Part shown: positions 1-12,016 of the stretch, piece by piece
Position numbering within the stretch: position 1 is the first letter of the stretch
How the letters are laid out: every line of letters begins with the position of its first letter
Notes under the pieces: model-generated
What the model saw: only the letters and a program-made list of their open reading frames with translations
What the model was told of the DNA's origin: nothing
The model's database searches: none
Made by a program: the position numbers and the translations under genes
NCBI GenBank assembly: GCA_030144725.1
Contig: JASKMD010000012.1
Location: 2,713,748-2,777,747 of the forward strand
From: Haematococcus lacustris
Taxonomy: Eukaryota; Chlorophyta; Chlorophyceae; Chlamydomonadales; Haematococcaceae
Length of the DNA: 64,000 nucleotides
Direction: 5' to 3'

Positions 1-291
1 GGCCACTGCCACTGTGAGGTGACGTGGCCAGCCTAGGCAAGGAGCTGCTGTGGCACTGCGGCTGCATCCCTCCGTGACAGTGTTGCAAGCAGCACAGAGG
101 GACATACACGGCGGTGGGATGTTGCAATGTTGCAGGGATGTTGTAGTTGATGCCGCTGCTGCTCCCACCGCTGCTGCTGCTGGTGCTGCTCCCACCGCTG
201 CTGCTGCTGCCGCTGTTCATCATGCTATGGCCGCTGCTGCTGCAACCACCCTCCTGCAGCTGTCTGTCCGTGTGGTGCTATGGGGGTGCAG

Positions 292-2601
292 ACGGCCAAG
301 AGCTATTGCCGCGAGATCTTCGAGGTGCTGCGCAGCCTGCGCACCACACGTGACATGAGCGTTGCGGAGGTCAAGCTGGTGGTGAGCATTGAAGATCCCC
401 GCACCAAGGTACGCTGCAGGGCTTATGGCCAATGGCTGCAGGGCCCATGGCGAGGAACTGCCTAGGGGTACCTAGCGATGCCTTGGGGTGTCTAGGGAGG
501 CACTGCCTAGAGATGCCTTGGGGTGTCTAGGGTTGCCTAGAGAGGCACTGCCTAGAGATGCCTAGGGTTGCCTAGAGAGGCACTGCCTAGGGGGATACGC
601 TGCAGGGCCCGTGGCTGGCCAGGTACGGCACCACCTAGGGGTACCTGGAGATGCCTAGGGGCCTAGGGGCCTGGGGTGGCTTAGGGGCGGTGAGCAGCAC
701 GACATCCCACTGCTGTGGGAGGCAGGCAGTCTGTGTGTATGAGGTGTGTAGTGTGAACGTCATGCAAGGCAGCGGTGTGTCACCAACATCAACACTGTCA
801 CAATCAACATCAGCGTCTTTGGACCTTTGGCAGCCATGGGCCATGCCACTTGTTGCTGTGTGTGGGGTGTGTTTTAGTCGGTAGATTGAGTGGTTGGCAT
901 ATGTGCAAAACCCGTGGTGCAGCCCTGCTGCCAGCAGGCAAGTGCTACCAGCCCCGTGATGCAGCCGAAGCGTAGCACTGAGCAGCAGGGGGCGTGGAGA
1001 GTTGTGATGGCAGCAGTGCCGCTGTGCCTGCACTTACTCCTTGACACCTGTGGCTGCGGCTGATGCTGCTGGTGGGTGATGCATTGGGTGTTGCAGGAGC
1101 GGCGGCTGCAAGGCATCGAAGACACGCAGGGCGTCTCCAGGGATGAGATGGCAGCGGCACTGCTGGAGGTGGCAGAAGGGAGGGTGCCCAAGGACCGCAT
1201 CGCTCTCAAGTCAGTGCCACGCGGGCCTCAGCCCTGCAACCCCTCAGCCCGCACTTCCTCACCGCATCTAGACAAGTGGCTAGCTACAGCCACAACCGTG
1301 AGGCATGCATACATGTGTTGCAGCAGCGCCACACAGACCGGCAGGCAGTTCCCATGTCATGATGATGATGACCTCCTTACCCCACCTCCGCTCCCTCAGC
1401 CAGCACCTTCTCACCTCACCTTCTCTAACAACCCCAACCGAACATCACCTCACCACTTCACACCACACCACCCCTGCTGCACCGCCCCACCCTGCTGCTG
1501 CTGCTACCCTGCTGCCAGGTGCCTGTATGAGGAGATTGCCAGCTGGCCCTTCCTGGAGAAGCCCATGAACGATGTGGGAACCTCCTCTGGCAGCAGCTCC
1601 AGGTCGGCCAGCAGGACCGAGGCACCTGTGCCACAGCCTGCCCTCACTGAGCTGGACTTCAAATCGTTGAGAAACGGTGAGCGGGCTGCAGGCAGGGCTT
1701 GACGCATTGCATGAAAGGGCTGAGGAGCACGGAAGGCCTGCAGGGCTGAGGTAGGCCTGCAGTGCCATGCAGGGCAGGGTTTATGGGCAGGGGTGGCAGG
1801 TGACGGTTGGCGCTGCAGGGGTTACACTGTGCAGAGTGAGATGACCGGAATGGGATGACGTGCAGAGTTGCATGCCTGCCTTGAGTGCAGCCGACACCGT
1901 GGTGAAGCCATACATCATGAGCGACAGCCTGCGCAAGGGGGACAAGCCCCAGGGCCTGGCGGACATGCTGCCAGACTGGGTGAGCTGTCAGCGGGGGGCT
2001 CAGTGGGGAGGAGGGATGGGGAGGGGTCAAGGTGGGGTGGCTTGGCAGCAGGGTTTGCCAGCAGGGAGCTCGTCTCAGGCTGGCTTCATGTGCATGCAAG
2101 CGCCTGCACGCATTGAGGTTGAGGGATGAGGTAGTAGGGTAGGGTAGGGTAGAGTAGGGTAGGGTAGGGTAGGGTAGAGTAGGGTACAGGGTGGGCATTG
2201 TCAGCAGCAGAGGGCTACCCCAGGCTGGCGTCATGCACCTGGGCCCTACCTGCGCGTCAAGGCTGCACTGGGCCTGCTGGCTGTGCCCCAGGCAGCGTGC
2301 ATGGCTGTCCCTGCAGTGGTGCTGGCTGCAATCGCCTCAACCCAGACCCACGCTCACCCTCCCCACCTAGCCAGCAGGTTCAGGAACATGGGCAAGGCTG
2401 CCTGACCAGCAAGCAATGGCTGGTTTCCAGATGGTCAGGCCGCGGCTTTGCCGCCATGGTGCGCTGCATGCGACCCACCTGCCCTGCCCTGCCCTGCTGC
2501 ATGCGCAGGTTGGCTATGTCACCTTGTACGGCATCAGCTCCATCCCTGTGCTCTTGGTTGTGGGCACTGTGCTCATCCTCTTCTACAACTCTCTTAAGTA
2601 G
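292..2601 (+). CDS. Y3IP1: Ycf3-interacting protein 1 (Y3IP1/CEST)-like, 3' part
   Basis: Five exons join in phase: 292-408, 1097-1209, 1519-1676, 1891-1979 and 2509-2601 (stop TAG). Each lies between GT and AG sites. The product has an acidic, soluble segment (motifs VKLVVSIEDPRTK, GVSRDEMAAALLEVAEGRVPK, EIASWPFLE) and ends in one membrane segment, VGYVTLYGISSIPVLLVVG, followed by a short LILFYNSLK tail. That order and tail match my recollection of plant Y3IP1, a thylakoid protein that helps Ycf3 assemble photosystem I. The assignment is from memory of the family, not a search. The N-terminus and any plastid transit peptide are missing; upstream exons may lie before 292 or outside the window. 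A GGGTA-rich stretch (about 2133-2190) sits in the last intron. Confidence 0.6.
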
Positions 2602-5481
2602 TCGAGCAGCCCACCTCACCTCAGCCACTGCCAGCAAGGGGTCCCGCAGTGCCTTGGCAGCAGCAGGCCACCCTGCCCGCAACAGCTGGCTCCTGGCTAC
2701 AACAGCTGGCTGCTGTGTTGGCGGCGGCCGCACCCAGACACTATGACTGTGACTAGGACATGACTATGATTTAAGACCCTCGGGCCATTTACAGCAATGA
2801 GCTCCTATGTTGACTGGGGTTTCCTCCACCTGGCATCGACCAGCACCCCACAGCAGCACTCAACCGTGCCTATAACCACCCGGCAGCAAAGCTGGGGCGA
2901 AGGGCAGCCTGTGATGTGGGTTATGGAGCGGTTTGAGCATGGCGATGAGCCATGCTGCACACTGCCATAAGCCCTGCCATGCCATAAGCCCTGCCATAAG
3001 CTCTACCCTGAAAAGCTGTTGATGGATGCTTGAGCCAGGTGTAAGTGCATGTAAAGCTGAGAACGTTGTCTGTTGCACGTCGTGTATTGTCGTTGGCAGC
3101 TAGCCCCTTGGTGGCCGTAAACATGCCCTGTGGGTCAGGCAGCTGCCGCGGGGTGCGAGCTAAGAACAAGGTAGAGCTGAAAGCTGAGGTGAACTCCCTG
3201 GAGCTAATCACATACAGATGACAGGCACATTGGCCGGTTTGCGGGACCTGAAGTGAGACGAGATGTCCAGATGCAGTGAGACGTACGGAGGATGCCACAT
3301 CTGCAAACTGTGCCTGTCGGCATTGAGAGAAGCTTGCTTCATCGCCGTGTCGTGGAATGCATTTAAGATATGACCCCATATGATCAAGCATGATGGAATA
3401 TGATGTAATATAATTAAGTGGAATGCATTTGTGCCACGCACATGGCACATGGCACATGGCACAAGCATGCACCTTACTACACCGTTCACTTGCGCCTTGC
3501 GGAAGCAGCTCAAAAGCAGCTCAAGGAGCGTCAACGTGCGTGGGTCTTTGAAACCAAGAGCTACAAGCAGGTCAGGGTGGGCGTTGAAGTCAGCGGGCTT
3601 CGGCGCCGCTCTTCGGCACTGGGCAGAGCGGTGGAAGACAAACGCCGAGTGGATCAAAGACGGAGCCGTGAAATGCGGAGGCAATGACGGGGTGACCAGA
3701 CTACACACAAATGAATGATGCCCCGCCTGGTTCCGACGATTGGGGTCCTTCTCATCTCATAGCGCCAGGCTGTTGCCAATGATCTCCTGCCAAGGATCTC
3801 CGGATCAGTGAGTGGCAGACGCAACATGTAGTGATACAAGGTTAGTTCTACTTTGAGAGAAACCACTCGACTTATCCCTATCCCTGCTTACCAATATCAG
3901 TATATGATACCATTATCATTGCTTTACAAAATGACACCAGACATGGGTATGCAAGCACAAGCTGCAAGCACAAGCTGCAGTGCGCTGCTTCCCACACGTG
4001 TCATTACACACTGAAAGACAGCTCCAAAGATAGCAAAAAAAGTAGCAAACAAGCCCACCAGTAGCCACGGCAGGGAAGTGCAGTGAACTTGCAGCTCTCA
4101 ACTCGCTGCGAAGCGCGTGTCGCATCATCGGTGTTAAATCGCCTTTCGGTAAGCGCGTCGAAGTTCCGACGTGTCGAAGTTGCAATAACTCACTGCAGGG
4201 AGCTCCTGGTCGTTAGTGGGCACTCTCCTGCACTCACTGTACTGCGCTGCGGTGCACTCGCAGCCCGCCATTACCGAACAGCCCTGCTCCCGCGATAGCA
4301 GCACCGGTACAGAGCGTTCCACACAGCCATGCGGGAGTGCTGTTGCCAGCCAGGTCTCGACTCGCTGCCAGATGAGCTGCTTCTCCAAGTGCGTACAGTG
4401 CACCTGACAGCGCTCCAGTGAGCATATGCACAGGGGGCATTGGTAGCATTGTGGGCCAGGTGGTCCTTAGTGCTGCAGACTCCAAGCAGGGTGGACAGTG
4501 ATTATGAATACAGGGGTTGGCTCTGAAGTTTAGGTGTGGCTACAACAGGGGGCAGGTGCAACGTGACGGAGACAGCCTCTGAAACCAGGGTCAGTTGCTG
4601 CCAGCCGCTCTTTCAGCTGTAAGGGGACGGAGGTGGCTGAAGCTAGCCGGAGGTGGTCGACTGCCGACAGCCAGGAGAAGCAATGGAACCCGGGTGCTGC
4701 CGCTGCTTGCAGGTGTTCCACCACCTTGCTCACCAGGACCCCAGCACTGAGTCATGCGGGAGACCCTGGCATGTGGCCCGGCTGCCCTGGAAGCAACGCA
4801 GGCAGCCACACCTGGGCCTGCGGGCATACCCCTTCCTAGGCCAGGTCAGGACCCCTCCTGGCCCGTACCTTAGCTGGCCCCTCCTGCCCCGTACCCTGCC
4901 CGTCCTGACCCTCCCTCCCTCCCTTCCTCCACTCTCCACAGCTCACATGCCTTACGTCTCACTCGACTCACCCCCTTGCACCTGCCACACCCTGCACGCA
5001 TCCACCTCGTTTCTCACACTCCCATGGCCATAGCAGCAACAGCATCCTTACCCACCAGCATGAACCAGCTGTACGGAAGTGAGCAGGCATTGTGCAGAGC
5101 AGAGAGCCAAGCCGGATCACAGCACCTTGGCCCTCAAAACTTTTGCCTATCGACACTCTTCCGCTTCTTCGGAGGCATTGCGCCACTAGTCTCATACCAG
5201 CTACCAGCTACCTGCTCATACCAGTGCATCGCTTGGGATCACAGCGGGCACATGATGCGCCCTGCAGGCACATGACGCACCCTGTCAGCACCATGCCCTG
5301 ACCACTGGAGGTGACTAGCCCCACTAAGTGACTTGCCCTAGCCCTAGGTGGAAGCAACCCTAGCCCTAGCCCAGTTGATGGGCACAGCAGGCGAGCAGTG
5401 CGGCCCAGGGCCAGGCCATGGTGGGTGGCTCTCTGGCGGTGGCTCAGGGTGGAGGCAGCTGCTGCTGACCTGCGCGTGCAG
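2602..5481. other. no gene resolved; short repeats
   Basis: I see no convincing gene. A short CACATGGCA repeat lies at about 3434-3462. An open stretch at 3418-3718 reads basic, coiled-coil-like sequence in one frame and a Trp-rich segment in another, and I could not decide between them. A copy of a dispersed repeat lies at about 5105-5250 and is found again at 9358-9490. The missing 5' exons of the downstream LRR gene may be in the second half. Confidence 0.4.
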
Positions 5482-8400
5482 GTGTGCAAGCGGTGGCAGG
5501 CGCTGCTGGCCTCCCCTACAGCTCAGGTGCGCTGCCAGTCAACCTGTTGGTGTTGCGGGGTAGGGCTTGCACAGGGAGGGTGGGGCTGTCATGCATGCGG
5601 CACTGGTAGTTGGTGTCGGTTGGTCATGCATGGTCGGTTGAAGCACATGTGGCACAGCTGCCTGCCAGCCTAGATAGGTGGGGCGCTGGTGGTGAGCTGG
5701 GCGCCAGTGAGAATGGGTGAGCTTTAGTCAAAGCTGCTGCTGCTGCTGACGCAGGCGCTGGTGTGGCAGCAGCTGACGGTGGACTGGGGCCATGAATTGG
5801 TGACAGCTATCCACATGCCCCTGGCCTTTGCCAGCTCCCCGCCCTCCATCCAGCACTTTGCGCACTCCTTGAGCAGCACTAAGGTGTCCGCCAGCAAGGT
5901 GAGGGCTGCCCAGCAGGGGTCCTGCACACAGGGCAGGGGTGGTGGTGCTGGCTATGAACAGCAGCAGCAGCAGCGGCGCTAACCTGGGTGACTCTGTGTG
6001 TTGTGGTGACGAGGGAGGGGTCAGGGGTCCTACAGGAGCTGAGATTGGGTCCATGGGGCAGGGAAGGGGTCGTCCTGCACTGTGGGTAGGGGTTGGTGAA
6101 GCAGGTTATGAGCTGGTGGTGGTCAGGGATGGCAAGGCTGACGGATGGAAGGCAGGCAGGCAAGCGGCAGGGATGGCGGAGGGGCTAGGAACATGACCTC
6201 CCGTCCGCCCCACATACCGCCTGCCCCCTGCTGGCTACCTGGGTCAGGTGCTTGACTTCATCATGGCACGGCGTGCCATCATCTCTCACCTCACCATCAG
6301 CAATGTGGAGGCCTTTTCACCCGAGGAGGTGGAGGGGGAGGGGAGGGGCCCCTGGAGCCTTAGCCTGGCGGGCAAGCACGACTTCCAGGCCTCACACCTG
6401 GGCGCCCTGCTCATGCTGCTCAGGGGCGGGCTGCAGGTGGGGCTGCGCTGCGCTGCCCTGCCCCTGGCTTCGTTGGCTGGGAGCTGGCAGGCATATGGAC
6501 GGGCAGGCAGGCTGGCGGGCTGTGGGGCAGGCATGGGGGGCAGGCTGGCGGGTTGCGGGGCAGGCTGGCGAGCAGGCTGGCGGGTTCCGGGGCAGGCTGG
6601 CGGGCAGGCTGGCTACCCTGAAGCCCTGGGGCAGCCTACTCTGGCGCTGCCTGCCTTGGACGTTGCCTGCCCTGCCCTGCCTGCCTGCCCTGCCTGCCTG
6701 CCCTGCCTGCCCTGTCCTAGACGGGCTGCGTTGCTTTCTCTTTGCTGAGGCATGGGAGCCGAGGTTATGGGTTGGCAGGCAGGGGGGCAGGTGGGCGGGC
6801 AGGCAGGCCTGGTGCACAGGCTGCAAGCGCCCCGGCCAGTGCCAGTGACCCAGCAGGCAGGCAGTGTGTGCTGTGTTGTGTTGTGGGGCGCAGGGCTTGA
6901 GGCTGCACCGCAGCAACGACCTCATGCGCAGCGACCAGGGGCTGTGGGGCCTGGCTGCACTGTGCACTGGCCTCACCAGCCTGGCCCTGGACAGCGTCAC
7001 CTGCCCCATACCCACTGCCTCAGCAGCCATGCTCAGCCGCCTGCCCAAGGTCAGTGCCTGGCTGTTTGGCGGCTGTGTCTGGCTGTTTCACACTGTCTGG
7101 CTGTGTCTGGCTGTTTAACAGTGTCTGGCTGTTTGGCGGGTTTGCAAAATATCCACCCCAGCAGCCCCCTCCCTGGCACCCTCTCCCCTGACCCCAACAC
7201 CACCTGGCACCCCTCCCCTGACCCCAACACCACCTGGCACCCCTCCCCTGACCCCAACACCACCTGGCCCCCCTCCCCTGACCCCAACACCACCTGGCCC
7301 CCCTCCCCTGACCGCAACACCACCTGGCACCCCTCCCCTGACCCCAACACTACCTGGCACCCCTTGCCCTGACCCCTCTCCCCTGACCCTCCCCACACCC
7401 CTGCTGCCGCCCCCCTCCTGCTGTGCCCCACAGCTGCAGTCGCTGGTCCTGGGTTGTGAGCAGCACAGCGGGCCCTCGCTAGCCGGCCTGGCCGAGCTGC
7501 CGCCTTCATGGCTGACCCTCACCGCCCTCACTGCACTGGAGCTAAGGGACCATGGACTGCTCGGCACGTAGGTCATGCCCTCCTACCTGGCCTCGCCTGC
7601 CTGCTTTGCCTTGCCTGCTTTGCCTGCCTGCTTTGCCTGCCTGCTTTGCCTGCCTGCTTTGCCTGCCTGCTTTGCCTTGCCTGCTTTGCCAGCTCACTGG
7701 CCTGCCTCCTTGCCTGGCCCCACCAATCACCCACAACTCCCAATCCTTCTCCACTCTCAATGCGTGCTAGCATGCACTTGCCACCGCTCTGATTCCATCG
7801 TCTGAAGCGCGCACTGGCCCCCACCCCACACCCCACCATGCACGCATGCATGCGTGTGGCCATGCAGGTTGCCTTCCTGGCTGTCCGAGCTGCCCGCCCT
7901 GCGGTTGCTGGACGTGTCAGGCTGCTGCAACCTGGCGCTGCAGCAGGTCACCCTAATGACCCAGCTCAACACCCTGGTCCTGCAGGTAAGGTGTTTTCCA
8001 TGCGGACATCATTTCCCTTCCATCATTTCATTGGAAAAGCCCCTATGTGTTGTACTCAGGGTTGTGCTCAGGGTATTAAAGGAAGGAGCCAGGGGGCCGC
8101 ATGGGGGGGTTCTGCCGATGTGCATGCTCACATGCACAGCTGCTGGGGGTCCTCACCTACTCATGCATAGTTCTAAATAGCTTTCATATAGCTTTCATAG
8201 CTTCACTTTACGCAGCTCAAGTGAAAACATTTGGCTTGGGTCACAGCAAATAAGCATGATGGCCATGTCGTGCACGTTATTGAACAAAATGGTTGTGTTT
8301 GGTGCTCCAGTGATGTCCAGCCATGCTTCGCAGCGCATGGGCCTTACTGGGCTGGAGGGCGAGGCAGCGGGCCAAGCGGCAGCAGCCCGGCACACGCTGC

Positions 8401-9874
8401 CTGACCTGGCACCGCTGGCGGCGGGCCTTAGGTCACTGAGCTTGGCAGGCAACAGCTTCAAGGCGATGCCCTCATGCCTGGGCCAGCTGCTGCTGCTGGA
8501 GGTGCTGGATCTTAGTGGTGAGCTGCCAAGAAGCTAGGTGGGCTAGCGGGCTAGGCAGTGAGCTAGCAAGGGCCCACACCACAGCCTACTACGCATGGCC
8601 CCCATGCCCCATGGTAGATGTAGTAGACAGTGGGTTCTACAGGTAGGTTCTACAGGTAGGTTCTACAGGTAGGTTCTACAGGTAGGTTCTACAGGTAGGT
8701 TCTACAGGTAGGTTCTACAGGTAGGTTCTACAGGTAGGTTCTACAGGTAGGTTCTACAGGTAGGTTCTACAGGTAGGTTCTACAGGTAGGTTCTACAGGT
8801 AGGTTCTACAGGTAGGTTCTACAGGTAGGTTCTACAGGTAGGTTCTACAGGTAGGTTCTACAGGTAGGTTCTACAGGTAGGTTCTACAGGTAGAAGCTGG
8901 TGGCAGCACCTTGGTCCTCAACCTAGAGCTTTCATTGCAGAGGAACACTGAGTGTGGCCCACATAAAGCGGTGTTTTTGTCCGTGTGGAGTTCCCACGCA
9001 CATGGCATGCACATCAGTGTTTTTTTTTTCAAAACAGCCACGCTGATGCTGGTCACGAAGGGTCCAGGACCGTCACATGGCTGGTTACGCAGCTGGTCCC
9101 GACTGGTTACGAAAACCAAACATCGCAGCATTTTTTCAAGCCAAAAGTCATTTTTAATGAATAATTTTCACGTAAAAGACATTTTTCGGTTACGAAGCAG
9201 CCGAGGCCAGCCAACGCAAGGGTCCGTTTGGTAACGAAATCCAGGCCTAGAAAACAGGCTTTTGGTTCCGATCGTTACGTATTACGCAAAAAAAAATCAC
9301 TGATGCACATGGCATGCACATGGCATACACATGGCATACACATGGGCATGGTTGCCTTCTTCGGAGGCATTGCGCCACTAGTCTCATACCAGCTACCAGC
9401 TCAAACCTGCTCATACCAGTGCGTCACTCCGCCACATCACTCTCGCAAACCAAAGCCGGAACACAGCGCTAGAAGCTGGTGACAGCAGGAGCTAGATGTA
9501 GCTTTTCTGATGCATGCCAATGGCTGTGAATGCATCCTGCACTGCCGTCAGCCACGCCACCTCGTCAGCCAGCCTGGCAATAGTTCTGCACTGCATGGTA
9601 CTTTTCATGGTTTCCACGAGCCAATGCATGTATTGGCATTGCTGCATGGGGTTTGTGCTGGACCACAGGCAACAAGGACCTTGCCATTGTAAGACCCCTG
9701 GCGCCGCTGCTGACCGCCCTGCCCCGCCTTCAAGTGTTGGATGCGCGTGGCATCCACGTCGAGCCTGGCAGTTGCTGGTCTGAGGCCAAATGCAGGACAA
9801 TGGCGCACCTGGCATCAGGGGCCAAGCTAATGAGGCGCAGGCCCTACCCTCAGAAGCTTCTCATGGATGCCTGA
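5482..9874 (+). CDS. leucine-rich-repeat protein, possibly F-box type
   Basis: Eight exons join in phase: 5482-5526, 5755-5898, 6248-6436, 6894-7049, 7434-7567, 7868-7985, 8334-8517 and 9669-9874 (stop TGA), giving 391 residues with the 5' end still missing. The first exon reads VCKRWQALLASPTAQ and the second opens ALVWQQLTVDW, which is how the end of an F-box usually runs into LRRs. Later exons contain degenerate LRRs: LTSLALDSV, LQSLVLGC, LTALELRDHG, LRLLDVSGC, LRSLSLAGNSF, LEVLDLSGNKDL and LQVLDARG. The split codon across the last intron restores LDLSGNKDL, strong support for that 1.15-kb intron. F-box proteins recruit substrates to SCF ubiquitin ligases, but the F-box itself is not seen, so this role is inferred. 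Several introns are minisatellites. Confidence 0.65.
7180..7385. repeat. minisatellite in LRR-gene intron
   Basis: About six tandem units of roughly 30 bp (CACCTGGCACCCCTCCCCTG, then ACCCCAACAC) with a few substitutions, inside the intron 7050-7433. Confidence 0.8.
7590..7690. repeat. CCTGCTTTG-type short tandem repeat
   Basis: Tandem CTGCCTGCTTTGC units in the intron 7568-7867 of the LRR gene. Confidence 0.8.
8630..8893. repeat. 13-bp intronic minisatellite of composite splice sites
   Basis: Nineteen full copies of GTAGGTTCTACAG plus partial edges lie in the last intron of the LRR gene. Each unit begins with a donor-like GTAGGT and ends with an acceptor-like TTCTACAG, so every junction reads CAG|GTAGGT. 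Confidence 0.92.
9009..9306. mobile_element. possible miniature inverted-repeat element in LRR intron
   Basis: The ends are inverted copies: ATCAGTG followed by a T run at about 9012-9030, and an A run followed by CACTGAT at about 9288-9305. Both flanks carry GCACATGGCATGCAC, which could be a 15-bp target duplication, although this motif is also locally repeated. The interior is A/T-rich compared with the neighbourhood and has recurrent GGTTACGAA motifs. No ORF. Confidence 0.4.
9358..9490. repeat. dispersed repeat, second copy of 5105-5250
   Basis: A run of about 45 bp beginning CTTCTTCGGAGGCATTGCGC is shared almost exactly with 5165-5215, and the flanks are also related. The repeat class is unknown. 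Confidence 0.7.
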
Positions 9875-10518
9875 ATCAGGTGCATCCATGTGGAGCGCAG
9901 AGCGGGAGGGCTGGGCTGGTAAGGTTGGGGTGCGGCAACTATGGCTGGCCAGCTGCATCCTGGCACCCTGTTGGCGTGTCCGTCGGCGTGCGTGAGGGCT
10001 CGCACATGCTGCGATGCGAGGTAGACATGTGATTTTGGGATTGGGAAATTAAACCCCACTTTGTGGCTCATAGGTTTACAGGCACGGGGCTAGGGGCTTG
10101 GAATGACGGGAGGGATGAAATATCGCTTGACCACAAGCGGGCAGGAAAGGCAGAGGGCCCCTCCGCACCCCTTGCACTTGCATTGCGTGAGGTCGGCCGG
10201 CTGCCATCAGGTGGCCTCTCTGCACATCACCTCCCTTGCTTGGCCAGGGGCCAGCAGCCGTCTCATGAGTGCTCATGCAGTTGGGTTGTCAGTTTGGTTT
10301 TGGCTGTCAGTTACCCTTGCGTGATAAGGAGTGTTGATGCTGGCCAGTTGTTGGTGGGTGTTGTGATGTAGCAGTGTAGGCTTGACATTGATGGCACTCT
10401 GGCTGTGCAGCTTTGTGCATAGACCAGACTTGGCAGCGCAACATTGTGCACACACAGCGGCAATTGCTGTGGTGACTGCCGTATGTGTCGCATGTGATGA
10501 ATGAATGGGAAATGATGG
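9875..10518. other. intergenic, no feature recognised
   Basis: Probable 3' flank of the LRR gene. I see no conserved coding segment or RNA gene here. Confidence 0.4.
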
Positions 10519-10526
10519 TATCCTAG

Positions 10527-11233
10527 TAGGGAGCGGTTTCTTAATTAAGTTTTAATTAAGCGTCATATTAAGTATTAGGTCGCTTACTTAACCACTTAAC
10601 CACTTAATATTAAGCGCTGGTAACTCTCTTTTTCTAGCCCTCTCGCTCTACCCTTCATGGCTCTACCCCTTGCTTGATGTAACCCCACTGCGGGCCCGCG
10701 GCGTGGTCCTGCCTAAAAAGTGCATCGACCCCTTTACTAGGTACGCGATAGCTATTCCTCACTACACGCTTAAGCACACATTCGTTTAGTGTTTGCTCGC
10801 GGTATTACCATTTGTGCACTACTAGAGAGCAACTTTGCTCAACTCGCATTGTTTGTGCTTAAGAACCACACCATTGGCCTTTGCTGGGTACGCAGATGCA
10901 ACACCAACCAAAGCGCGTCTTTGTGCAGCTTGGTCGCGGTCCACTGCGGGGCCGGGCCCCAGCGACCCAGTCATAGCCATTTTAATTTGTAATACAGCTG
11001 TTCCGGAGCCACTACGGCTTGTTGGCATATGTTGCTGCCTGCCCGCGTGCCTGCCGGTTGAAAGTGCCAAGTGAGGCGATTACAGTTGCGACCCGTGCGC
11101 TGGGGTCGCACAGCTGCACTCATAGCAGTGTGGGTAAAAAAGAAGCCACTTAATACACTTAAGGGGCCTAATACGACCGGCCTTAATTTAATTAAGCTAT
11201 TAAGTTAATATTAAGCGGAGGAACCGCACCCTA
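10527..11233. mobile_element. non-autonomous hAT-type element, 707 bp
   Basis: The ends read TAGGGAGCGGTTTC on the left and, inverted, TAGGGTGCGGTTCC on the right. The flanks are an exact 8-bp duplication, TATCCTAG, at 10519-10526 and 11234-11241. Eight-bp duplications and YAGGG termini are typical of hAT elements. Both subterminal regions are rich in TTAATTAAG and AATATTAAG motifs in both orientations. No transposase ORF is present, so it would depend on one encoded elsewhere. It shares its terminal motif with the element at 60517. Confidence 0.85.
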
Positions 11234-11571
11234 TATCCTAGGTACATTAGTCGAGGATGGGTTGAAGCTTTAGCTTTTCTTGAAGCTGTACTTGAACTAT
11301 TTGCCGCATGGCATGCCGAAGAGGGACTTCCATCACAGTGGCTTAAAGACTCTCCATGCGTTCCATGCGCATCACAAACCCAACTACGATGAGAGTGCAG
11401 TTCCGTGTGTGATATGTACTCGTCCGGCAAAAGGTTGTGGGGCCATGGATGGGGGACGCCCCCATTGCGGTGGTTGAAGGAATCACAATGCAAAAACAAT
11501 GCAAAGAGCATGGAACTGTGTTAACTTGCTACGTGCATTACATGGCTGACGAACAGGCATTACATGGCTAC

Positions 11572-12016
11572 GAACAAGCTGGAAGCCACCAGCAGGGCAG
11601 GTGGAACAGCGCCTGGTGCGCCCAGCTTGGAGCCAGCGGCGTGACCAGCCAGTGCGGGGCCTGATGTGGTGCCCGGTAGTGGCCCCCCGCAAGCCCCCAC
11701 AGGCCCCACGTAGCAGCCAGGCAGCCAGCAGCCTCACCCACCCAGCCCACCAAGGGCAAAGGCAAGGCCCAGGGCAAGGCTGCCGAAGCCAAACCAGCAC
11801 CACAGCCAGGCAGGTGGCTGGACAGGGACTGCAATGCAGCACTGAACATGCAGCGCATTGGGGAGAGCAGGTGGCGCCCGCTGGAGCTGTGTTACTGGCC
11901 AGAGCAGCCAGGGAGTTCTGCCAGCCAAGGGCAAGGAGTACCCTGGCCTGGGGTACAAGCGGCTGTGGGACAAGCCACCCAAGGCCCATGAGCAGCAGCC
12001 TGCTGTGGCACAGTAG
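11572..12016 (+). pseudogene. Fanzor (TnpB-like nuclease) C-terminal fragment, copy A
   Basis: One frame reads RTSWKPPAGQVEQRLVRPAW and then RGLMWCPVVAPRKPPQ. After a deletion and frame change it reads QPGRWLDRDCNAALNMQRIG, ESRWRPLELCYWPEQ. The DRDxNAALN motif is the third RuvC motif of TnpB and Fanzor proteins. A 4-bp insertion after the LELCYWPEQ codons breaks the frame relative to copies B and C. Fanzors are eukaryotic RNA-guided DNA nucleases carried by transposons. This copy lacks the N-terminal two thirds and cannot encode an active enzyme. Its non-coding 3' tail (12017-12250) matches that of the other copies. Confidence 0.75.

Noticed and set aside
8630..8893. CRISPR-like array
   Set aside because: Units are only 13 bp and contiguous with no spacers; it is a minisatellite in a eukaryotic intron.
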